Shown piece after piece: positions 1 through 9,335 of a stretch of 49,363 nt of DNA (positions within the stretch are counted from its first letter, which is position 1; each line of letters begins with the position of its first letter). The DNA is from Polychytrium aggregatum (taxonomy: Eukaryota > Chytridiomycota > Chytridiomycetes > Polychytriales), in the NCBI RefSeq assembly GCF_025602895.1, contig NW_026516420.1:1-49363 (forward strand). The letters are read 5' to 3'. Position numbers and translations under genes: made by a program. The notes beneath the pieces are model-generated. The model ran no database searches, was not told the origin of the DNA, and saw only the letters and a list, made by a program, of their open reading frames with translations.

Positions 1-2809
1 CGTGGTGCTTGAACACATGCTTGAAGAACAGCAGTGCAAGGTCAGGCGCGGAGCATGTCTCTGGCACGGCACAAAGTGTGCCATCTTGCTGAACCTGTCG
101 ACAAAGACAGCGATTGCATCGTGGTCCAACTTGGTCGTCGGTAGATGCGTGATGAGATCCATGGACATGCTGGTCCAGGGGCGGTCGGGAACAGGCAGGG
201 GTTGCAGCAATCCTTGCTCTCGGGTCGTGCGTGACTTGACCATCTTGCAGGTATGGCAGGACTCGATGCATACTTCTCGACGGTGCGCTTCATTCCAGGC
301 CAGTATGCGACTTTGGCCAGTCGGTCGTATGGTCTTCTCGACCTCCAACGTGTCCAGCGAGGGGCGAGTCGTGGACCTCTTGGAGCAACTTGGTCTTCAA
401 CGACGGAATGTCCGGCACACAGACACCGGCTGTCCTTCTTCAGGAGGAGCAGGCCATCACGCACTGTGTACTCGGATGATTCGTCGTCCTTGGGGAGCTT
501 AGCACACCTTCGGAACAGTTCTCCGAACTGTTTGTCGTTGGCGATGTTGTCTCGGACAACATCCAGCATCGTGTTGTCGACACTGACAGTCGACTCGTAC
601 AGTGACGCCAATTGGTAGTCGGGGCGTCGGGACAGTGCGTCAGGCACCACATTGAGTTTGCCTTTCTGGTATACAACCTCGTAGTTGTACTCGGCGAGGA
701 ACTCCATCCATCGCGCTTGGCGTCGGCTCAGGTTCTTCTTGGTGTCGAGGTAACGCAGTGACTGGTGGTCCGTCACAATCTTGAAGGGCTTGGCGGTACC
801 GTGGAGGTACACTCGGAACTTCTGCAGCGCGTAGATGATCGCAAGCTGCTCCTTCTCGTGCACGGGATAGTTGATCTCGTGTTGGGACAGTTTGCGCGAC
901 TCGAAGGCAACGGGCCTTCCCTCCTGCATCAAAACAGCTCCCACCGCAAAGTCGGAGGCGTCGGTGTGCACGGAGACATCCGTGTTCGGGTCGAACACAG
1001 CGAGGACAGGAGCGTTCGTCAAGGCGTGCTTGAGGGTCTCGAACGCTTGGCGTTGTGGGTGGTCCCACACGAAGGGGCACTCTTTGCGGAGTAGGTCTGT
1101 GAGTGGACCGGCAGTGCGCGCCAGATCGGGGATGAATCGGCGGTAGTAGTTGACGAGACCGAGAAACGACTGCACGTCAGAGACGCATGCGAGCGGCGGC
1201 CACTCGACCACAGACTTGACCTTGGCGGGGTCGACTTCGATTCCTCTTCCTGAGACAACGTGTCCCAGGAACGGGACTTGATTCTTGAAGAACTCACACT
1301 TGGACAGTTTGGCATACAACTTGTGCTCGCGTAGCTTGGCCAGCACGCGGGCGACATGACCTTCATGGGTCGCTTCATCCTTGCTGTACACAAGGATATC
1401 ATCCAGGTACACGATGACAGAGTTGTCGAGCTCTTGGCGGAACACATCGTTCATCAGCTGCATGAACGTGGCAGGTGCGTTCGTCAATCCGAACGGCAGC
1501 ACTAGGAACTCGTACAGTCCGTAGCGAGTCCTGAAGGCGGTCTTGTGGACATCATCCTCGTGGATGCGGATCTGATGGTAGCCTGAGCGGAGGTCTATCT
1601 TGCTAAAGACCTTTGCTCCACTCAGACGATCCATCAACTCGTCGATCCTGGGCAACGGGTAGGTGTTCTTGATGGTCTGTTTGTTTAGTGCGCGATAGTC
1701 GACGCACATCCTGAGATCACCTTCTTTCTTCTTGACAAAGAGCACTGGTGCACCATACGGTGACTGGCTCGGGCGGATGAACCCATGGGCGAGGAGGTCA
1801 TCCAACTGGCGCTTGAGTTCGTCCATCTCCGTCAGCGACAGTTGGTACGTCGGTCTTGACGGAGGCGACGAGCCTGGTTCGATGTCGATGCGATGATCGA
1901 CGGTGCGTTGGGGTGGCAGGCATTGTGGCAACTGGTCGGGGAATACGTCCTTGTACTCGTCGAGCAGCTTGGTCACCACAGGCGGGGGACCGGGACCGGC
2001 TTGGTCGGTGTCGTCGACCTCACGCACGACACAGAGGAACGACGTGTCCTTCTTGATCAGCCTCTTGAATTGCATGGCTGAGAGGAGAGGTGGCATGTTG
2101 GGTGAGGCCATGCCCTGCAGGACAATGTCAGGGCCAACACGGACAGTGCGGCCTTTCCAGTCGACGACTGGAGTCGGCTCGGCACGAGCAAGCCAGCTCA
2201 TGCCGAGGATGGCATCGAACTTGGTGTCGATCACTTGGAACAACAGGACAGGATGGTACTTGGGATGGAGGGCCACTCGCAGGACCACTTGGTGTGTGCA
2301 CTGCTGCACACGATCGTCTGCAAGCGCCACACTCATCGGCGACTTCTTCTTGGTTGCATGTATGTTGAGCTCCTGGAGCAAGCGTCTGCTGACAAAGTTG
2401 CAGCTTGCTCCAGAGTCCACCATCATTCGGACGGTGTGACCTTGGACGGTGGCAGGGAGGTACAGCAGGGACTCTTCATGGTCCTCCTGCACAGCCTCCT
2501 GCACCATGACTTGACTTGGGGGAACGGGCGACACTTGGTCTTGGTTGGCTTCATCACGGCCACTCGGACATTTTGGATAGGGTTCGGCCATTGCGGGGGC
2601 CTGCGGCGTCAGCACGCCATTGCACACGACGTCCACGGCTTGCGGACACATGTCGGAAGCATCCGACACACACGACTTGACAGGGGTGAGGGCACAGGCG
2701 GTCCTGTCCCTCAAGGGTTCTTGATTTTCTTTTTTGTTTTGGTTTTCAATTTTGGTTTTCTCTTCACGTTCGTGGAGAGGCAGGCGGCTTGCGCCACCAT
2801 GCACCTCTC
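1..2809 (-). pseudogene. pol: A1 Pol, downstream part (protease to integrase), interrupted and cut by window edge
   Basis: This continues the A1 pol frame that begins at 15444 and is broken by element C. Reading down the minus strand it encodes the basic linker, protease (DSGAS), reverse transcriptase (YLDD), RNase H and the first part of integrase, matching A11 Pol almost residue for residue down to about base 510. From there to base 1 there are several small indels relative to every other A copy (near 59, 269, 331, 342, 427 and 500), which scramble the integrase frame. Their crowding at the very end of the sequence suggests poor consensus at a contig end as much as real decay. The chromodomain is off the window. 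Confidence 0.9.
2805..2809. repeat. Target-site duplication of element C, left copy (CTCTC)
   Basis: CTCTC precedes the left C LTR and is repeated at 15298-15302 after the right LTR. The unoccupied site in A13 (near 46710) has CTCTC once. Five bp is the usual Ty3/gypsy integrase stagger. Confidence 0.95.
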
Positions 2810-2928
2810 TGTAAGGAGTGAACAAGCGCAAGGACGAAGACCAAGTGCTTGGTATGAGCTTTATTAGCTTTTAGCCCCGAACACCAAAGAACAAGTTTTG
2901 TTCGAACTGGTGTTCAACATAGGCTCAG
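2810..2928 (-). repeat. Element C 3' LTR, outer piece (119 bp)
   Basis: Identical to 14879-14997 of the intact C LTR. It ends at CTCAG, where element B starts. Together with 9341-9640 it makes exactly 419 bp, the length of the other LTR. Confidence 0.95.
2924..2928. repeat. Target-site duplication of element B (CTCAG), left copy
   Basis: CTCAG at 2924-2928 is repeated at 9336-9340 directly after the right B LTR. The intact C LTR has it once (14993-14997). Confidence 0.95.
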
Positions 2929-3719
2929 TGTTAGAGTCCAAAGGGGACTCAACGGCAAAAGAAGAAGTGAGCTCGAAGTGAGCTCAGGGAAAGCAAGGGT
3001 AGAGTCCGAAGTGGACTCGGAGAGGGAGCGAGGGAAGCAAAGATCCGTTCAAGATAAGACTTGTCTCGAAATGAGACGTGAGGAACACTCAGAGAATAAA
3101 GTAGAAGGCACTTTATTTAGTCCTATTTTGAACGCTAAGGTTCGACTACACATCGCGGGGGTCAGGCTATTTATAGACAAGTCCGGACTTGGCAGCGAAG
3201 GGCGGCCAAGGGAGGGAAAAGTGGGCGATCGAGCAGGGCGAAGGGGGCGATGCACGAACGAGGGCCGAGAAGGACCACCGAGACAGGCAGAGAACCAAAG
3301 CGAGAGAGGCGCAAGCAAAAGCGAAGCACCTGGCAGGAGAAACGTGCAAAGGCGAAGCAATGTGACTCAACGTCCAAGAAGCGGATTGGTCAAGTATAAG
3401 GTTGGGGCAAATGCATGCGAGATGAACAAGAGATCGGGGCGGTCAGGCAGGTCATGAGTCACCGGTGGGGGGACACATGACCGGCAGCCGAATTGCAACC
3501 AATCGCAGCAAGGCGCGTGCACAAACAAACCGGCGCGTGCGAAGAAGACAAAGGAAGCGGAGCAGCGCGGGAAAACGGAAGTGCGGAAGGAGCGGAAAAG
3601 ACAGGCAAAAGGCGGAAAATCGGAGGGGAACTGCAAGGCTACACACAAACAAACAGAAAGGCAAAAGAATAGCCAAGTGTGCAGTCAAAGTGGAGAACAA
3701 GCAGGAGCTATCCCTAACA
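2929..3719 (-). repeat. Element B 3' LTR (791 bp)
   Basis: Direct repeat of 8545-9335 with the same length and no difference noticed. It contains a second copy of the TATA motif near 3168-3175. The short plus-strand ORFs inside occur identically in the other LTR and look like chance reading frames. Confidence 0.96.
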
Positions 3720-3734
3720 TCATCCCCTTCCTTA
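3720..3734 (-). promoter_or_regulatory. Element B polypurine tract
   Basis: Minus-strand TAAGGAAGGGGATGA directly precedes the 3' LTR and would prime plus-strand DNA synthesis. The pol stop codon TAA (3734-3732) is its first triplet. Confidence 0.85.
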
Positions 3735-6700
3735 GCGACGAACTCCGGACGTCGCCTTCGGCTTTGAGGGATAGCGAAGGTGGAAGTCAGCAACAAGATC
3801 AGTGGCGTGGGAAACATTGGCAGCGGGCTCCCAAGACCGGTCAGTCTCGGAATAGCCCTTCCACTGAACCAAGTACTGTAAGCGACCACGGAAGAGCCGA
3901 GAATCGAGAACAGTCTCGACCTCAAACTCTTCCTGGGAGTTAACAAGAATGGGAGGTGGTTCTGGTTGGGTGAACTCGGGAACAATGTCCTTCGTTCGGG
4001 GTTCAAGGAGGGATACATGGAAAACGGGGTGAACTTTAAGTGTGGAAGGGAGTTTAAGCTCAAAGGCAACGGGGTTGATGCGGCGAAGAACTTTAAAGGG
4101 GCCAAGCTTTTTCTGGTCAAGCTTGTTGGAGGGACGAAGGGTGCGAATGTGGCGACGATCCAGAAAAACGAGGTCGCCAACGGAGATGTCGGGAGTGGGG
4201 AGACGGGATTTGTTGGCCTGCACAGTGTAGGACTCTTGGGCAACCCGGAGGTTGGCCTTGAGATCCTCGAGAACGGTCTGAAGTCGGTCGACACGTTCTT
4301 CGGCAGAGGGCACAACAGAGGGATCACGAATGATAGAGGGATCGAAAATGGGGTGATGGCCATGGACTGCAAAGAAGGGAGTCATGCCAGTGGAGGTGTT
4401 TTCCGAGTTGTTGTAAGTGAACTCGGCAAGGGGAAGGTGAAGGGTCCAGTCGTCTTGCAGGTAATTGCAATGGATACGCAAATACTGCTCGATGACCTGG
4501 TTGAGAACCTCGGTCGAACCGTCGGTCTCGGGGTGGAAGGCAGAAGAAAGGGAAATCTTCGTCTTCAGAAGCTCATTGAAGCGCCTCCAGAAGGCCGAAG
4601 TAAACTGAGTTCCTCGGTCCGAAACAATAGACCGGGGACAACCATGCAAGCGGAAGATGTGGGAGAGGAAGAGTTCGGCGGTTTGCTCGCCTGTAACCGT
4701 CTTCGTGGTGGGCACAAAGTGTGCTTGTTTGGACAGGCGGTCCTTAACCACGAAGATCGAGTCAAAACCGTTCGAAGGTGGGAGATCCGTGATGAAGTCC
4801 ATCGACAGGTCCCACCAACGTTCGGAAGGAACGGGGAGAGGATGAAGTAAACCATAAGGGGAGTGACGGGACGGCTTGGCTCGCTGGCACGCTTCACAAT
4901 TAGCAATGAAGCGACGCACAGACTTACGAAGCCGGGGCCAGTGAAAGTCCCGGGAGACGAGCTCAACGGTCTTGGCAAGACCAAAGTGACCAGCGGCAGC
5001 GGAGCAGTGACGTTGCTCAAACACTTTGAGCTGGAGCTCGGGGGAAGGGACAACGATCAGGTCTTTAAAGTAAAGGAGACCGTCACGGAAGGAGTAATCG
5101 CCATCAAGACGTTTGGCGTTAAAGTCAGAAAGGAGGGAACAAGAAAGGGTGGCAGCTCGAATCTCGGAAAGAAAGTCGGGATTCGAGCCGATAACAGTGA
5201 TGCTGTCGAGAGAAATAGACTCGAACAGCTGAAGGAAGTTGGTGGAGTGGAGGGAGTCACCAGGCTTTATCTCAAAGTCAGAACGGCGACTGAGAGCATC
5301 GGCTTTGGTGTTGAGACGACCAGGGCGGTGGTAAATGCGAAAAGCAAAGTCAGAAAGGAATTGGGCCCACCGGAACTGGCGGCGAGAAAGTTGAGAAGCG
5401 GCAGTGAACCGGGTAAGGTTCTGATGATCAGAGAAAACAAGAGTGGGAATATCAGGGTCGGCAGCCATCAAGTAATGACGCCAGGCGGTAAAGGAATCGA
5501 CAATGGCGAGGAGCTCTTTGTCGTGAGTGTCATAATTCACCTCGGCGGGACGGAATTGCCGAGAGTGAAAAGCAACGGGGTGAAGAGCGCCGTCAGGGTC
5601 AAACTGAGAAAGGACGGCACCCAAAGCAAAGTCAGAAGCATCGGGCTCGATGACAGCGGGTTTAGAGAAATCAAAGTATCGAAGAATAGGTGCGGAAGTG
5701 AAGGAAAGTTTAAGAGAATCAAAAGCCTCTTGGGCCTCGGGAGACCAAGAGAAGGTGGAGGATTTGGTAGTGAGGGAAGTCAAAGGACGAGCAAGTGCGG
5801 AAAAGTCCTTGACGAAGCGGCGGTAAAAGTTTGCGAAACCAATAAAGACTTGGATATCGCGAGCAGAAGAGGGAACAGGCCAAAGGGAAACGGCCTCGAC
5901 CTTGGCAGGGTCCATTTTGATGCCATCGGCAGAAATGATCATGCCGAGAAAGTCAACTTCAGAAAGGTCAAAAGAACACTTGGCCGGATTGACCTTAAGG
6001 GAGTGTTCACGAAGGCGAGAGAGAACAAGCTTAACATGCTCCTCATGCTCCTGGGGATCTTTTGAGAAGATCAGGATGTCGTCAAGATAAATGACAACAC
6101 AGACACCAAGGAGGTCCGAGAAGATGTCGTTCATAAAAAACTGAAAAGCAGCGGGGGCATTCGAAAGACCAAAGGGGATAACATTGTACTCAAATGAGCC
6201 AGATTTGCAAACAAAAGCAGTCTTCCACTCATCGCCCTTCTTGACACGAACCAAGTGGTAAGCATCAGGAAGGTCGAGGTGTGAGAAGACGCGGGCAGAA
6301 GAAAGTTTATCCAGAAGATCCTGGAAGAGGGGAAGTGGGTAACGGTTCTTCTTCGTGATGGCATTGAGGCCTCGGTAGTCGACGCAAAGGCGAAGACCAC
6401 CATTGGGCTTCTTCACGAAGAAGCAGGGAGCACCAACGGGAGAAGAGGATTTGGAGATCCAACCACGTGCGAGGGCGTTGGTCAGATACTCCGAAAGAGC
6501 AGATTCCTCGGCCGGGGACAAAGGATAGACTTTCCCCGGCTTTGGCAAACGAGGTTCCTTTCCATCCTCGGTCCGTACAAACTCAATGGACAAGTCATAC
6601 GGACGATGAGGAGGCAAGGAAGAAGGAGGGTCAGACTTGAGGCTGAAAACGTCGCCAAACTCATTGTATTTGAGTGGGACGCCTCGAGAGTCAACAGGGG

Positions 6701-7550
6701 TGCCAGACTCGGCATACACCTTCGTCGTGAGCACGGACCTTATCGACACCGTAGGATACGTCTCCGGCGAAGGAGGACGGATATCCATTTGGGCAGCGAA
6801 AATGTCGAGCTTGTCTTCCCGTGCAAGACGGAGAAGACTCGCCGCATTAACGAGCTCAATGTCGGGTGAAGATAAAGCCGTTGGCTCTTCAGAAAGCGAA
6901 GCAGAGTCAAGGCGGGAAGAAAGGGAAGGCGAAGTGCCAAAGGAGGGAACCGGTGTAAGGGAAGGACCGGAGGGAGGAGGAGTCAAAGGCGAAGTGCCCG
7001 AAGGGGGAGGCGAGGAGCCGGAAGCGGACGGAGTGTCCAAGGAAGAAGCAGAGACATCCGCGAGGATGTGTCCATCAGCAAGGCAAGAGGGATCGGAGAA
7101 TGAAAGGGAGAGGGACTTCCAATTAACAACTGGATTATGCAAGCGCATCCAGGGAAGACCAAGAGTGATGGGAGTGGTGGAGAGTCGAGTCACAAGAAAA
7201 GAAATCGACTCGGTGTGGGAACCAATGGTCAGAGTCAAAGGCGCGGTTTGGAAACGAATGAAACCGGCCGAAGAACCATCAGCAAGGGAAACGGAGTAAG
7301 GAGTAGAAAGAGGGATAAGAGAGAGTTTATGGAGATCGGCAAAGGCAGGATCAATGAGGGCAAGAGCGGAACATCCATCATCAATAAAAACAGAAAGGGA
7401 GATGGAGACCGGGCCAGAAAGACTCATGACGATAAGAGTGGCCGGAAGAAGAAGCTTATCGTCCGATAGTGACGAGTCAGAGGGGGAAGATGTTCGTATC
7501 GCCGAACAGACCACCTCGCTTACTTGCGAGGTGCTGCTCGGCTGTGAGCA
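3732..7550 (-). CDS. pol: Element B Pol (protease, RT, RNase H, integrase, chromodomain)
   Basis: Open frame of 1,272 codons counted from the slip site at 7550, expressed as Gag-Pol by -1 frameshift; no ATG is needed. Numbered from the slip site: protease with an unusual IDDGCSA in place of D-S/T-G-A (about 57-60); a Ser/Pro-rich linker (about 170-230); RT with YLDD (488-491); RNase H with EPDASDFALG; integrase with an HHCC zinc site (H848, H855, C885, C888) and D918, D978, E1014 (DD35E); GPF motif; C-terminal chromodomain with QWKGY and RSWEP. No internal stop or frameshift is seen. The RT fingers/palm segment reads LDLPDAYHL where C and D have LDLRGAYNL. Confidence 0.95.
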   Translation of the reverse strand, partial: CSQPSSTSQVSEVVCSAIRTSSPSDSSLSDDKLLLPATLIVMSLSGPVSISLSVFIDDGCSALALIDPAFADLHKLSLIPLSTPYSVSLADGSSAGFIRFQTAPLTLTIGSHTESISFLVTRLSTTPITLGLPWMRLHNPVVNWKSLSLSFSDPSCLADGHILADVSASSLDTPSASGSSPPPSGTSPLTPPPSGPSLTPVPSFGTSPSLSSRLDSASLSEEPTALSSPDIELVNAASLLRLAREDKLDIFAAQMDIRPPSPETYPTVSIRSVLTTKVYAESGTPVDSRGVPLKYNEFGDVFSLKSDPPSSLPPHRPYDLSIEFVRTEDGKEPRLPKPGKVYPLSPAEESALSEYLTNALARGWISKSSSPVGAPCFFVKKPNGGLRLCVDYRGLNAITKKNRYPLPLFQDLLDKLSSARVFSHLDLPDAYHLVRVKKGDEWKTAFVCKSGSFEYNVIPFGLSNAPAAFQFFMNDIFSDLLGVCVVIYLDDILIFSKDPQEHEEHVKLVLSRLREHSLKVNPAKCSFDLSEVDFLGMIISADGIKMDPAKVEAVSLWPVPSSARDIQVFIGFANFYRRFVKDFSALARPLTSLTTKSSTFSWSPEAQEAFDSLKLSFTSAPILRYFDFSKPAVIEPDASDFALGAVLSQFDPDGALHPVAFHSRQFRPAEVNYDTHDKELLAIVDSFTAWRHYLMAADPDIPTLVFSDHQNLTRFTAASQLSRRQFRWAQFLSDFAFRIYHRPGRLNTKADALSRRSDFEIKPGDSLHSTNFLQLFESISLDSITVIGSNPDFLSEIRAATLSCSLLSDFNAKRLDGDYSFRDGLLYFKDLIVVPSPELQLKVFEQRHCSAAAGHFGLAKTVELVSRDFHWPRLRKSVRRFIANCEACQRAKPSRHSPYGLLHPLPVPSERWWDLSMDFITDLPPSNGFDSIFVVKDRLSKQAHFVPTTKTVTGEQTAELFLSHIFRLHGCPRSIVSDRGTQFTSAFWRRFNELLKTKISLSSAFHPETDGSTEVLNQVIEQYLRIHCNYLQDDWTLHLPLAEFTYNNSENTSTGMTPFFAVHGHHPIFDPSIIRDPSVVPSAEERVDRLQTVLEDLKANLRVAQESYTVQANKSRLPTPDISVGDLVFLDRRHIRTLRPSNKLDQKKLGPFKVLRRINPVAFELKLPSTLKVHPVFHVSLLEPRTKDIVPEFTQPEPPPILVNSQEEFEVETVLDSRLFRGRLQYLVQWKGYSETDRSWEPAANVSHATDLVADFHLRYPSKPKATSGVRR

Positions 7551-7556
7551 TTTCCC
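7501..7556 (-). promoter_or_regulatory. Element B -1 ribosomal frameshift signal
   Basis: On the minus strand the heptamer GGGAAAT (7556-7550) sits in gag phase as G GGA AAT. After a 7 nt spacer a hairpin follows: GCCGAGCAG (7542-7534) pairs with CTGTTCGGC (7509-7501, one G-U), and CACCTCGC (7533-7526) pairs with GCGAGGTG (7519-7512), with a 2 nt bulge and loop AAGTAA. The gag stop TAA lies in the loop. Slippage leads straight into the open pol frame. This is the textbook layout of a -1 signal; its efficiency is untested. Confidence 0.88.
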
Positions 7557-8473
7557 GAGTTCCGTTTGACCAGAACCGGGCACTGCTGAACATCGCGACT
7601 GCCGGGACAAGACTTTTCCCCGCAGTACAAGCAGAGACCCTGCTCACGACGTCGCTTTTTCTCGACGTCGGAGAGCTTAGCAGGGCGGACCGAGACAGAG
7701 TCAAGGTCCATGGGAGTGGGTGCAGAAGAGGAGGAAGAAGAAACATGCGCGGGAGAATGGTGGTGATGGGGAGCAGAGCGAGAAGAAGGAGGAGGAGGTT
7801 GGGAACGGGAGGAGACCTTGAGACGATGGAGGGCATCGTCGTACTCGACCGCTGCCTTGATCAACTCGGGCAAGGAAGCGGGAGCGGGGCGGAGACCGAT
7901 GAGGTGGAACTTGACCTCAGACTTCAAACCCTCCTTGAAGAAGTGCATCTTGGTGGGTTCGTCAGTCTGGACGCGGGCGGCGAGCTGGACGAAGCGGGTG
8001 GCGAAGGCTTGGCAGGACTTGAGCTGGACCAAGCGTTTGAGGTCGTTCAAGGCCTTATCTTGCGAGGAGGCCGTGTCCTCACCGAAGGTCGACTTGAGGG
8101 CAACTTCAAAATCCGCGAAGGAAGCCGGGAAGCGGTTGGCCATATAAAAGGCGGCCTCGTACCATTTGAAAGCTTCGCCGCGGAGGAAGGAGGTGGCATA
8201 AAGGACCTTCTGGCGCTCGGGCGCAAAGAAGGCAGGATCGGCGAGGAAGACGAGGTGGCACTGGGCGAGGAAGGCCGTCGTCTCGTCGCGGGAACCTAGG
8301 AACTCCTTGGGCTTGTTCACCTGGTAGACCTGGCGGGGAGCGGCGGCGGGAGCTTGCAGATCTTGGATCTGACGATGGAGAGCAGCGTTCTGGGTCATGA
8401 GGGCGTTCATACGCTCCTCCATGCGCGCCAGGTACGCATTGAGATCTGCCGGGGGTGCAGCAGGCTCAGCCAT
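7520..8473 (-). CDS. gag: Element B Gag (capsid/nucleocapsid)
   Basis: Structural protein forming the virus-like particle, 317 aa from the ATG at 8473 (start MAEPAAPPADL). The frame is open further upstream but has only a TTG near the LTR, so I take the ATG. It has an N-terminal Leu-rich helical stretch (MEERMNALMTQNAALHRQIQ), a central Retrotrans_gag-type domain (FLRGEAFKWYEAA, FATRFVQLAARV), a Ser/His-rich linker, and a C-terminal Cys cluster CLYCGEKSCPGSRDVQQC. That cluster lacks the His of the normal CX2CX4HX4C knuckle. It ends inside the frameshift hairpin, with a -1 overlap to pol. Confidence 0.93.
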   Translation of the reverse strand: MAEPAAPPADLNAYLARMEERMNALMTQNAALHRQIQDLQAPAAAPRQVYQVNKPKEFLGSRDETTAFLAQCHLVFLADPAFFAPERQKVLYATSFLRGEAFKWYEAAFYMANRFPASFADFEVALKSTFGEDTASSQDKALNDLKRLVQLKSCQAFATRFVQLAARVQTDEPTKMHFFKEGLKSEVKFHLIGLRPAPASLPELIKAAVEYDDALHRLKVSSRSQPPPPSSRSAPHHHHSPAHVSSSSSSAPTPMDLDSVSVRPAKLSDVEKKRRREQGLCLYCGEKSCPGSRDVQQCPVLVKRNSGNAHSRAAPRK

Positions 8474-8544
8474 CGGATCGACGAGGGAAAGAGAGGCGAA
8501 AGAAGAAGAAAGGCCGGGAAGCCAAGAGGGAGCGTTCAAAATGA
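8474..8544 (-). promoter_or_regulatory. Element B leader with self-complementary primer-binding site
   Basis: Two nt inside the 5' LTR boundary the minus strand reads ATTTTGAACGCT (8542-8531). This is the exact complement of AGCGTTCAAAAT (8752-8741) in the LTR, 31 nt downstream of the TATA box, that is, at the expected mRNA 5' end. No tRNA-type TGG start is present. The arrangement matches Tf1-type self-priming. Confidence 0.82.
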
Positions 8545-9335
8545 TGTTAGAGTCCAAAGGGGACTCAACGGCAAAAGAAGAAGTGAGCTCGAAGTGAGCT
8601 CAGGGAAAGCAAGGGTAGAGTCCGAAGTGGACTCGGAGAGGGAGCGAGGGAAGCAAAGATCCGTTCAAGATAAGACTTGTCTCGAAATGAGACGTGAGGA
8701 ACACTCAGAGAATAAAGTAGAAGGCACTTTATTTAGTCCTATTTTGAACGCTAAGGTTCGACTACACATCGCGGGGGTCAGGCTATTTATAGACAAGTCC
8801 GGACTTGGCAGCGAAGGGCGGCCAAGGGAGGGAAAAGTGGGCGATCGAGCAGGGCGAAGGGGGCGATGCACGAACGAGGGCCGAGAAGGACCACCGAGAC
8901 AGGCAGAGAACCAAAGCGAGAGAGGCGCAAGCAAAAGCGAAGCACCTGGCAGGAGAAACGTGCAAAGGCGAAGCAATGTGACTCAACGTCCAAGAAGCGG
9001 ATTGGTCAAGTATAAGGTTGGGGCAAATGCATGCGAGATGAACAAGAGATCGGGGCGGTCAGGCAGGTCATGAGTCACCGGTGGGGGGACACATGACCGG
9101 CAGCCGAATTGCAACCAATCGCAGCAAGGCGCGTGCACAAACAAACCGGCGCGTGCGAAGAAGACAAAGGAAGCGGAGCAGCGCGGGAAAACGGAAGTGC
9201 GGAAGGAGCGGAAAAGACAGGCAAAAGGCGGAAAATCGGAGGGGAACTGCAAGGCTACACACAAACAAACAGAAAGGCAAAAGAATAGCCAAGTGTGCAG
9301 TCAAAGTGGAGAACAAGCAGGAGCTATCCCTAACA
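8545..9335 (-). repeat. Element B 5' LTR (791 bp)
   Basis: Promoter-bearing LTR of element B, same length as 2929-3719 and apparently identical. U3 is to the right and U5 to the left, since the element reads on the minus strand. Confidence 0.96.
8741..8791 (-). promoter_or_regulatory. Element B core promoter and predicted RNA start
   Basis: TATAAATA on the minus strand at 8791-8784, then 31 nt, then AGCGTTCAAAAT (8752-8741), which pairs with the PBS. Transcription is predicted to start at or near 8752. Confidence 0.75.

Larger units (their letters stand above)
2929..9335 (-). mobile_element. Family B self-priming chromovirus, complete
   Basis: Full-length minus-strand element of 6,407 bp. 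The 791 bp LTRs (2929-3719, 8545-9335) look identical and begin TGTTAG and end CTAACA on the plus strand. Order on the minus strand: 5' LTR, self-complementary PBS, gag, frameshift signal, pol, polypurine tract, 3' LTR. It is inserted in the 3' LTR of C with a CTCAG duplication. Open frames and matching LTRs make it the youngest layer of the A1 > C > B nest. Confidence 0.96.

Noticed and set aside
2978..3457. 159-codon frame inside the B LTR, repeated in the other LTR
   Set aside because: It repeats only because the LTR repeats. The composition is Arg/Gly/Ser rich without a domain, and it runs against the element's transcription.
3966..6065. Long plus-strand open frames (about 294 and 400 codons) opposite element B pol
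   Set aside because: They are exact antisense shadows of a well-supported Pol frame, have no recognisable domain and low complexity, and arise from codon bias.
8473..8557. Element B Gag start at a TTG in the LTR (8557)
   Set aside because: Eukaryotic initiation at TTG is unlikely; the ATG at 8473 is in frame and fits the domain start.
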